DNA from: an uncultured Tepidimonas sp.
GTDB lineage: Bacteria; Pseudomonadota; Gammaproteobacteria; Burkholderiales; Burkholderiaceae_C
Direction of reading: 5' to 3'
DNA length: 6,077 nucleotides
Assembly: GCA_937949455.1 (NCBI GenBank)
Contig: CALEDU010000053.1
Span: 1 to 6,077 of the forward strand
The position numbers and the translations under genes are program-made. The stretch's first letter is position 1. Every line of letters starts with the position of its first letter. Below are positions 1-4,816 of this stretch, piece by piece. The notes under the pieces were generated by a model, which saw nothing but the letters and a program-made list of their open reading frames with translations, made no database searches and was not told the DNA's origin.

Positions 1-1
1 G

Positions 2-127
2 ATCGGCATCCCCGGTCTTGGTGAAAAAAAGCGTGCAGCCTATGGTGCCGACGTGTTGCGCATCATCGCGCAGGCGCTGGATGCACCTGTGCCTCAGATG
101 CCCGAGCCGCTGGCCGCGTGGGCCTGA
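2..127 (+). CDS. 3' end of an HRDC-like C-terminal domain (RecQ-type helicase?), partial
   Basis: Only the last 41 codons and the TGA are in the window; the gene begins to the left. The visible peptide contains IPGLGEKKRAAYGADVLRII, which has the G-(I/V)-G-x-x-K-x-x-x-Y-G-x-x-(L/F)-x-x-I pattern of the last helices of an HRDC domain. That helical nucleic-acid-binding module sits at the C-terminus of RecQ DNA helicases and of RNase D. A short Pro-rich tail ending in LAAWA follows. RecQ is the likelier host protein because HRDC usually ends that protein, but RNase D or another HRDC protein is possible. The gene is convergent with the ChaN-type gene, 27 bp away. The frame has no internal stop and is codon-typical for the window. 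The domain call is inferred from a short fragment. Confidence 0.55.
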   Translation: MGIPGLGEKKRAAYGADVLRIIAQALDAPVPQMPEPLAAWA

Positions 128-177
128 CCGGACGGCAGTGCAGGGGCGGCGCTGTCAGCCGCGACCGCGCAGTCCGG
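128..177. terminator. nested inverted repeats between convergent genes, possible bidirectional terminator
   Basis: An outer pair CCGGAC (128-133) and GTCCGG (172-177) encloses an inner stem GCGGC (146-150) and GCCGC (158-162) with a 7-base loop. The structure spans the 3' ends of the two convergent genes, including the stop of the ChaN-type gene at 155-157. There is no T-run on either side, so it does not look like a classical intrinsic terminator. In sequence this GC-rich, short GC stems also occur by chance. Confidence 0.25.
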
Positions 178-1048
178 CACAGTGATCGGCGGGCGCAGTG
201 GCTGGCGTCAGCCATAGCGCATCGAAGGCTGGGTCCAGTTCGACGAGCGCGGCGTCGGTGGCGCGCAGCTCGACGCTGACGCAGGCATGCGCGGCCTCGG
301 CCGCGCTGCGGCGCACCAGGTGATGGGGTACGCCGCGGTCACGCCGGGCGTGCTGTGCACCGGTTACCAGCACCACTGTGCGGCCCGGTGTGCGACGCTC
401 CAGCAGCGTCGCAGCCATCGCGTCGTCGCGCGCCAGTTGGATACGCGCCATGGCTGGCAGCTGTGCTGCCGGCAGCAAGCCGCAGTGACCCTCATCCAAC
501 GTGCGGTGCAACGCGGCGCGTTGCTCGGTATCGGTCAGCGTGTCGTCCCATGCGGCATCGCGCATGACTTCGGCGTGTCGATGACGCGGCAAATTGCCAC
601 CGACCACCGGTATGCCAGCGCGCACTGCGGCCATCACCACCGGCCCGTAGCGTTGCCACGGCCAACCGGCGTCGTTCCATGCCAGTGCTGCACGCACCGT
701 ATCCTCGTCAGCAGAGGAGGCCAGTGCCGCAGTGTCGTGGCCACGCTCTGCCATCTCCAGCACCAGCGCGGCCAGCCGGTCCTGCCGAGCCAACACCTGC
801 ACCGCAGCAGCCTGTAGCCACTGGTGGGCATCGGCGTCGTGCTGCTCGCCCAACAGCAGCCAGTCGATCGTGCCCAGGGCCTGCAGGCGCGCGCGTACCC
901 AAGCCAGCCGCGCTTGGGCATCGGCGATGATGCCGCGCGCGTCCTCGCCGCCCGCAAGCGCGGCGCGCGGTATCGCACTCGCCCACGGGGCCAGCGCCGC
1001 TGCGGTGGCTTGGCGCAGCCAGCGCCGGCGTGCCGGGACGGTCGTCAT
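155..1048 (-). CDS. ChaN-family haem-binding-fold protein, probably Tat-exported
   Basis: A 297-aa protein of the ChaN/Tiki-like family (haem-binding uptake Cofac_haem_bdg_2 type). Residues 1-32 form an export signal: an arginine cluster with a Tat-like RRxWLR pattern (RRRWLR, about 7-12), an Ala-rich core, and an AxA-like site near AALA/GG. Family landmarks follow in order: WLLLGEQHD (63-71), VLEMAERG (96-103), GNLPR (151-155), GHC (187-189), ARDDAMA (206-212) and GAQHARRDRGVP (230-241). Campylobacter ChaN is an iron-regulated lipoprotein that binds haem. Here I see no lipobox cysteine, so a soluble periplasmic protein is more likely. It starts 10 bp after the DUF3567 stop codon, which suggests one transcript with translational coupling, since no strong Shine-Dalgarno precedes the ATG. 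The family call is firm; haem binding is inferred. Confidence 0.85.
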   Translation of the reverse strand: MTTVPARRRWLRQATAAALAPWASAIPRAALAGGEDARGIIADAQARLAWVRARLQALGTIDWLLLGEQHDADAHQWLQAAAVQVLARQDRLAALVLEMAERGHDTAALASSADEDTVRAALAWNDAGWPWQRYGPVVMAAVRAGIPVVGGNLPRHRHAEVMRDAAWDDTLTDTEQRAALHRTLDEGHCGLLPAAQLPAMARIQLARDDAMAATLLERRTPGRTVVLVTGAQHARRDRGVPHHLVRRSAAEAAHACVSVELRATDAALVELDPAFDALWLTPATAPADHCAGLRGRG

Positions 1049-1058
1049 GGAATCATCA

Positions 1059-1349
1059 TCAGTGCATCACCACCGGGGTTTGCGCCAGGGACGCGTAACT
1101 CTCCAGCGTGTCCTCCACCTCTTCTTGGGTGGGGGTGTTTTGTTGCCATGCCTCGATCTGCTGCTGGAACAGCTCGGCCCACGAGCCGTCCAGGTACACC
1201 TCTTTGCCGGAGCGTTTATCCACGATTTCGAAGCCGTGCCGCGGCATTACCGGCCGCTGTGAATTGCCTTCGGCCGCGCCCGCCATCTCCTGGGCGTTGG
1301 CCAAGATGTGAACCACCGCAAAGCTGTCGGAGTTGTAGAGCATGTGCAT
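1059..1349 (-). CDS. DUF3567 family small protein
   Basis: A 96-aa protein recognised as DUF3567, a small family of unknown function largely confined to Burkholderiales. The conserved start MHMLYNSDSFAVV is intact, as are the middle block GFEIVDKRSGKEVYLDG (39-55) and the terminal SLAQTPVVMH (87-96). The reading frame stays open far upstream, antisense-free of stops, to about 1868, but that part overlaps the DUF3108 gene in another frame. The start at 1349 is chosen because the family begins exactly there and GAGGA lies 10 bases upstream. A spacer of about 22 residues between the first two blocks is variable in my recollection of the family. No catalytic residues or membrane segments are visible. 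It shares a likely transcript with the ChaN-type gene. Function unknown. Confidence 0.88.
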   Translation of the reverse strand: MHMLYNSDSFAVVHILANAQEMAGAAEGNSQRPVMPRHGFEIVDKRSGKEVYLDGSWAELFQQQIEAWQQNTPTQEEVEDTLESYASLAQTPVVMH

Positions 1350-1359
1350 GACCAGACTA

Positions 1360-1364
1360 TCCTC
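1360..1364 (-). promoter_or_regulatory. ribosome binding site of the DUF3567 gene
   Basis: GAGGA on the minus strand, separated by 10 bases from the ATG at 1347-1349. It decides the start against the long upstream open frame. The 113-bp gap behind it (1350-1462) has no clear sigma-70 pair: TTGCAG and GATAGT lie 17 bases apart, but the putative -10 overlaps this site, so I do not call a promoter. Confidence 0.65.
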
Positions 1365-1462
1365 GAAACACAGATTCCCTGCAAGTCGGCAGTGGTGCGG
1401 GAGGTCTGTCTCGTGGTTGGCCTCAACCGCCTGGTGAGCAGTTCGGGGCGGGATGCGTTTTT

Positions 1463-2590
1463 TCAAGGGGTGGCGCTGGCTGGGTGCCAGCGGCGCAGCC
1501 GCTGCTCCACACGATCGCCGTTGGACTGCAGCAACACGATGCGCACGGGCAAACCCGCGATGGCAGGGGCATACCATGCTTCGACTCGAAGGTCCTGCGC
1601 ACCGTCTGGTACACGCCGCAGGTGCAGCGCCTCGAAGCTGCCCGCTGGGACGGCGATGGACTCGCGCCCCACGACCTCGATGGTCCACGACTCCAGTAGT
1701 CCTGGGCTGACCACGGGGATGCGCCAGCGTTGCCCGGGTTCCATGGCCTCCATCCAGCCGCCCAGTTGGATGAACACCCCTAAGCGATCTTGTGTGCCTA
1801 TGGGCAGGCCTTCGAAAGAGATGTCGCCATGGGTGCGCGCCCGCCCAGGCTCGGGCGGGGCGGGCCACTCGAAAGTCAGCCAGCGCTCGCGCCGCGCCCG
1901 GTCTTCGAAGCGGGCGGGTTGTAGGCCCGCGGGAGTGAGCGTCCCGCTGCTGACCTGAATGCGGCTGCCCAACAGAAAAGCCCGCAGCGCCAGCTCCAGC
2001 CGATAACGCTTGTCGTCCCGCTGCCAGTCCAGCACGGCGTTGGCCTGGTAGCTCAGGCCCTTGGCTTCGCCGAGCACTTCGTACTCCATCTGGCCTGCGG
2101 GCGGGGGTGTCCAGCTGTTTTCCCCGCGCTGGTCGGCGTCGACTGGGGTCGCGACCAGACGGCCAGCGGCGGCGACGGTCGATTCGTCCGCCAAGGGGGC
2201 TGGCGGGCTGGCAGGGTCATCGTCGGTCGGGTCGCTCGACCCATCCGCAAGCGTGACGGGGCTAGAGCCGTCCCCGCCTTGGATCCCGAAAGCCGGCGCA
2301 GGACCCAGGGGCACCCACTGCGACATATCCGCGCTGGCCGGGGCCGCCGGTGTCATCGCCTGGCGGGCCCGAGCGACCGGAGCCGATGCGGGGCGCTGCT
2401 GCCGGGTGGGGGCAGCGCGCTCGGGTGGCGAGACTAGGGTGGCCGAGACGGCGGGTGGCCGTGCGTCGCCCCTGAATCCGATGGAGATGCCGCTGGGGTG
2501 CCAGGCCAGCATCAGCGCGGCCAGGTGCAGCGCGACCACCGCCGTACCGACGGCCAGCGCGCGCGCCCATCGCGAATGCGGTACCCTCAT
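1463..2590 (-). CDS. DUF3108 domain protein with N-terminal membrane anchor
   Basis: A 375-aa protein when started at MRVPHSRW. Residues 11-30 (ALAVGTAVVALHLAALMLAW) form one hydrophobic segment, so it is an inner-membrane anchor or uncleaved signal. A low-complexity Pro/Ala/Ser/Asp linker (about 40-168) follows, then a C-terminal DUF3108 domain (about 168-375). The domain shows its usual features: YEVLGEAKGLSYQA, the central QDRLGVFIQLGG (268-279), VPAGSFEALHLRR, and the closing LPVRIVLLQSNGDRVEQ. DUF3108 proteins are predicted periplasmic or envelope beta-rich proteins of unknown function. An in-frame ATG at 2648-2650 would add 20 residues but would overlap the divergent FAH-like gene, and the anchor is better placed with the shorter form. 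Neither start has a clear Shine-Dalgarno. The minus-strand transcript may continue into DUF3567 and the ChaN-type gene. Confidence 0.85.
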   Translation of the reverse strand: MRVPHSRWARALAVGTAVVALHLAALMLAWHPSGISIGFRGDARPPAVSATLVSPPERAAPTRQQRPASAPVARARQAMTPAAPASADMSQWVPLGPAPAFGIQGGDGSSPVTLADGSSDPTDDDPASPPAPLADESTVAAAGRLVATPVDADQRGENSWTPPPAGQMEYEVLGEAKGLSYQANAVLDWQRDDKRYRLELALRAFLLGSRIQVSSGTLTPAGLQPARFEDRARRERWLTFEWPAPPEPGRARTHGDISFEGLPIGTQDRLGVFIQLGGWMEAMEPGQRWRIPVVSPGLLESWTIEVVGRESIAVPAGSFEALHLRRVPDGAQDLRVEAWYAPAIAGLPVRIVLLQSNGDRVEQRLRRWHPASATP

Positions 2591-2636
2591 GGGCGCGATA
2601 CTAGCGGCTGCGCACGGCTTGCGTGAGACACCCCCC

Positions 2637-3374
2637 ATGAAACTTGCCACCTACCGCGACGGCAGCCGCGATGGCCAGCTCGTCGTCGTTTCGCGCGATG
2701 GCACGTTGGCACACTACGCCAGCGGCATTGCCGACACCCTGCAGCAGGCGCTGCCGGGGGTGGACGGCGTGGCGGATATTGGGCCGTCGCTGGTCGTGGT
2801 CTGTGGTGACGTCTCGCCGGGGGTGGGCCCCGCCGCTGCACTGGATGCGGTTCGCCTGTTGGCCCTGGCTTGTCATTGGCGGCATGGCGAGGCGCACTCG
2901 CAGCCCGATCGGCCTTGGGGTGTCACCTTGGCGCCGCGCGTGGTCACGCCCGACGAGGTCGGTCCCGCGTGGCGCGGCGGCCGAATGGCGACCTTTTTGA
3001 CCACGATGTGGAACGGGCGCAAGCTCGGCATTGCCGATGGGGCCGACCAAGAGGTGCCTTTTGGGGCGCTGATTGCCCGCGCGGCCCGAATCCGCGGTCT
3101 GTCCGCCGGGGCGGTGATCGCTGGCGGCACCCTGCCCACCCCGCAGGAGGCGGGCGACCCCCCCACCTGGCCGCGTGGCTACGCTTCTTTGGCCATGCGC
3201 CGCGCAGCCGAGCGCCTAACCCTGGGGAGCGCCAGCACCCCCTGGCTGGGCCCAGGAGATCGGGTGCACATCGAGGCCCGCCTGCCCGACGGTCGGGCCC
3301 CCTTTGGCTCCATCGATGTCGATTGGGTCCCCGCTCAGAGCGACGGCGTCGCGCCGGGGTGGTCGCGCTCGTAA
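2637..3374 (+). CDS. shortened fumarylacetoacetate hydrolase-family protein, probable pseudoenzyme
   Basis: A 245-aa protein. The first 39 residues (MKLATYRDGSRDGQLVVVSR...) match the N-terminus of the roughly 330-aa bacterial FAH-family proteins common in Burkholderiales. The C-terminal part (about 98-228) keeps TPDEVGPAWRGG, MWNGRKLG, FGALIARAARIRGLSAG, STPWLGPGDRVHIEA and PFGSIDV. About 85 residues between these blocks are missing, including the MYQ..SD.F.GP active-site region. The normal GIDFEAEVAVITGDV strand aligns with residues 45-59, but the two Mg-binding glutamates are Gly49 and Ser51. The third ligand (NDxSLR) is replaced at Cys79-His80, and the FQSKP lysine is absent. Hydrolase activity is therefore unlikely. 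The frame is intact and the codon use matches the neighbours. It diverges from DUF3108 across 46 bp, has no strong Shine-Dalgarno, and its last 40 bp overlap the DksA-like gene. It could be an evolved non-catalytic protein or an in-frame relic. Confidence 0.8.
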   Translation: MKLATYRDGSRDGQLVVVSRDGTLAHYASGIADTLQQALPGVDGVADIGPSLVVVCGDVSPGVGPAAALDAVRLLALACHWRHGEAHSQPDRPWGVTLAPRVVTPDEVGPAWRGGRMATFLTTMWNGRKLGIADGADQEVPFGALIARAARIRGLSAGAVIAGGTLPTPQEAGDPPTWPRGYASLAMRRAAERLTLGSASTPWLGPGDRVHIEARLPDGRAPFGSIDVDWVPAQSDGVAPGWSRS

Positions 3375-3718
3375 CGGGTCTGGCAGTCGATGCAGCGCTG
3401 TGCAGTCGGGGCGGCGTGCAGCCGAGCGGCCGGGATCTCCGCCCCGCAGTCCGTGCACAGCCCGAAGGTGCCGTTGGCGATGCGCTGCAGGGCCTCGTCG
3501 ATGGCACGCAGCGCCGCGGTCTCGCGCTCGTCCAGCGCTTGCGCCAGATCGCGCTCGCTGTCCACCTGGGTCCAGTCGCCGCTTTGGATATCGTGCGGAT
3601 CCATGGCTGCCTCTGCGCGGCCGATCTTGCCGCCCCGCTGGGCTCGGATCTGCGCGATCAGGTCGGCGCGCATCTGTTGCAGTTGCTGGACATAGATATC
3701 GAAGTTGGGCTGGCTCAT
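3335..3718 (-). CDS. TraR/DksA-type C4 zinc-finger regulator, short form
   Basis: A 127-aa protein with a helical N-terminal half likely to form the DksA-type coiled coil (about 8-30 and 52-82, the latter Glu/Asp/Arg/Ala-rich). A C4 zinc finger follows: C88-T-D-C91 and C109-I-D-C112, preceded by the family signature IANGTFGLCTDCG. Canonical DksA is about 150 aa and carries acidic residues at the coiled-coil tip. This is one of the shorter DksA/TraR paralogues that may act on RNA polymerase through the secondary channel. Its effect on transcription is inferred, not shown. The start at 3718 has a weak GAGAT element close upstream; no upstream in-frame alternative is better. It is divergent from phaM across 264 bp, and its 3' end overlaps the FAH-like gene by 40 bp on the other strand. 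Confidence 0.9.
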   Translation of the reverse strand: MSQPNFDIYVQQLQQMRADLIAQIRAQRGGKIGRAEAAMDPHDIQSGDWTQVDSERDLAQALDERETAALRAIDEALQRIANGTFGLCTDCGAEIPAARLHAAPTAQRCIDCQTRYERDHPGATPSL

Positions 3719-3814
3719 GATCTCGGCTGGTGAAAGCGGCCCGGGCGCGGGCCAATCCCCGACATTGTGGCGTCGATGGCCAGCGATGACCCAGGTCAGG
3801 CGGATCGCGTGGGC

Positions 3815-3840
3815 CAGCCTTTGATGCCGATCAAGGGCTG
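3815..3840. repeat. 26-bp dyad (11-bp arms) in the dksA-like/phaM spacer
   Basis: The arms CAGCCTTTGAT (3815-3825) and ATCAAGGGCTG (3830-3840) are inverted complements except for one T/G position, around a GCCG centre. No T-run follows on either strand, so it is not a typical terminator. It lies 97 bp upstream of the DksA-like start and 143 bp upstream of phaM, a position that suits an operator or a leader-RNA hairpin. The element is clear in the sequence; its role is inferred. Confidence 0.55.
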
Positions 3841-3905
3841 ATCACAAGCCAGCGGGTGTCGTGCCCGGCGCGCGGGTCGTGCATTGGACTCAGGCGGCTG
3901 GATCA

Positions 3906-3962
3906 CGGCTGTCCGCAGCCGCGTGGCTGTGGCATGCTACGGCGCAAGCGGCCTCGCATGCC
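3906..3962. repeat. two further inverted repeats in the phaM leader
   Basis: CGGCTG (3906-3911) and CAGCCG (3916-3921) form a perfect 6-bp stem with a TCCG loop. GGCATGC (3931-3937) and GCATGCC (3956-3962) form a perfect 7-bp pair around 18 bases, ending 5 bases before the phaM ribosome binding site. Both could fold in the phaM 5' leader. I found no convincing -35/-10 pair, so I do not place a promoter, although one should exist in this 264-bp divergent region. Confidence 0.4.
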
Positions 3963-3967
3963 GCGCA

Positions 3968-3974
3968 AAGGGGA
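3968..3974 (+). promoter_or_regulatory. ribosome binding site of phaM
   Basis: AAGGGGA lies 8 bases before the ATG at 3983. It fixes the start at MTSPNFGPF and argues against the in-frame upstream ATG at 3884, which would add 33 residues unlike the family. Confidence 0.75.
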
Positions 3975-3982
3975 CCTCCATC

Positions 3983-4816
3983 ATGACCTCGCCCAATTTC
4001 GGCCCTTTCCAGGCGGCTTGCGCGCCCTATGCCCAGTACATCCCTGGGTTTGCCTTTCTGCAAGGCTTGGCCGGCAACACCCCGGCGGCGGATATGCCGT
4101 CCATGTCCCAGTGGGTAGCCCCGGTGTTCGATGTCGATGAGCTCGAGCAGCGCATTCGCGACCTCAAGGCCGTCCATTTCTGGCTGGAACAAAACGCCCG
4201 CGCACTGCAGGCGACGATCCAGGCGCTGGAGGTGCAGAAGATGACCCTGGCCGCGCTCAAGGGCATGAACGTCAGTCTCAACGAAATGGCACAAGCATGG
4301 GCCGGTTCCGGCGCCCAGGCCAGCCCAGGCACGGGGGCGCGAGCGGCTTCGGCGGACTCGCCCACGGCCAGCGATGCACCGGCAAACGGGCCTGCCGTGG
4401 CGCCCGGAGTGGATCCGCTGCGCTGGTGGCGGTCGCTGACCGATCAGTTCCAGATGATCGCGGCCCAATCCTTGCAGGAGATGGCGCAACACGCTGCAAC
4501 GGCCACCGCGACGGCGATGGCGGCCACGGCAGCATCGCCAGCCGCGCCTGCCGCATCGTCGGCATCGTCGGCATCGTCGGCATCGTCAGCGGTGCCGCCC
4601 GCGCCACGGGCGAGTCGCTCGGCGCGACCCCCCAAGGCTGCCCAAGCCCCCACGGATGGCCCGGCCACGATCACGAGGCGGGGGCGTTCGGCAGCTGCAC
4701 CCTCAGACGCAGGGGGCACGCCTGACCCTGCGTCAGCCCGGGCCGCGCATGGGCGTGTCGCGGCACCCAGCCAGCGGGCCACTGCGCCCGCACCGTCCCG
4801 GAGGCCGCGCGGGTGA
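3983..4816 (+). CDS. phaM: PhaM-type polyhydroxyalkanoate granule regulatory protein
   Basis: A 277-aa protein. The N-terminal block contains the PhaM hallmark FDVDELEQRIRDLKAVHFWLEQN (49-71), followed by ATIQALEVQKMTLAALKGM (77-95), a predicted amphipathic helix pair. A second conserved stretch, PLRWWRSLTDQFQMIAAQSLQEM (145-167), resembles the family's Trp-rich middle. The C-terminus (170-277) is low complexity, rich in Ala/Ser/Pro, with scattered Arg/Lys (RASRSARPPKAA, TRRGR, SRRPRG). In Ralstonia eutropha, PhaM activates the PHB synthase PhaC1 and ties granules to the nucleoid through a basic Lys/Ala/Pro-rich tail. Here the tail is Arg- more than Lys-rich, so DNA binding is plausible but inferred. 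It is divergent from the DksA-like gene, and its stop overlaps the GTG start of the ancestral FIST gene (GTGA), so the two were co-translated. Confidence 0.85.
   Translation: MTSPNFGPFQAACAPYAQYIPGFAFLQGLAGNTPAADMPSMSQWVAPVFDVDELEQRIRDLKAVHFWLEQNARALQATIQALEVQKMTLAALKGMNVSLNEMAQAWAGSGAQASPGTGARAASADSPTASDAPANGPAVAPGVDPLRWWRSLTDQFQMIAAQSLQEMAQHAATATATAMAATAASPAAPAASSASSASSASSAVPPAPRASRSARPPKAAQAPTDGPATITRRGRSAAAPSDAGGTPDPASARAAHGRVAAPSQRATAPAPSRRPRG
4553..4588 (+). repeat. 9-bp minisatellite inside phaM (4 copies)
   Basis: Four tandem copies of GCATCGTCG, the last ending in A, encode (Ala-Ser-Ser)4 at residues 191-202 in the low-complexity tail. Because the unit is a multiple of three, copy-number change would alter linker length without breaking the frame. 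Confidence 0.9.
4800..4804 (+). promoter_or_regulatory. ribosome binding site of the ancestral FIST gene
   Basis: GGAGG inside the last codons of phaM, exactly 8 bases before the GTG at 4813. It identifies that GTG, and not the later ATG at 4859, as the original start of the FIST gene. Confidence 0.65.

Noticed and set aside
732..1351. Long plus-strand frames opposite the ChaN-type and DUF3567 genes
   Set aside because: They are shadows from GC-rich codon bias. They show no family resemblance, while the minus strand carries clear families.
1350..1462. Sigma-70 promoter or terminator in the gap between the DUF3108 and DUF3567 genes
   Set aside because: The best -35/-10 pair (TTGCAG, 17 bases, GATAGT) has a poor -35 and overlaps the ribosome binding site. 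The small stems near 1418-1438 lack a T-run.
1059..1868. 269-codon minus-strand open frame ending with the DUF3567 protein
   Set aside because: Residues before MHMLYNSDS are the wrong frame of the DUF3108 gene. The family start and the GAGGA site both place the true start at 1349.
2061..2636. Plus-strand extension upstream of the FAH-like gene
   Set aside because: It is antisense to the DUF3108 coding sequence and unlike the family, whose N-terminus is MKLAT at 2637.
2591..2650. 20-residue longer start for the DUF3108 protein
   Set aside because: It would overlap the divergent FAH-like gene start and places extra residues before an otherwise well-formed anchor. It cannot be excluded, since neither start has a clear ribosome binding site.
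2944..3755. Long minus-strand frames opposite the FAH-like gene and around the zinc-finger gene
   Set aside because: Arg/Pro-rich wrong-frame translations with no recognisable domains; real genes occupy the other frames.
3884..3982. 33-codon N-terminal extension of PhaM
   Set aside because: It has no ribosome binding site, reads unlike the family, and contains the inverted repeats of the leader. The ATG at 3983 has a good site.
4553..4588. Tandem repeat as a CRISPR-like array
   Set aside because: The units are 9 bp and contiguous without spacers; this is a coding minisatellite.
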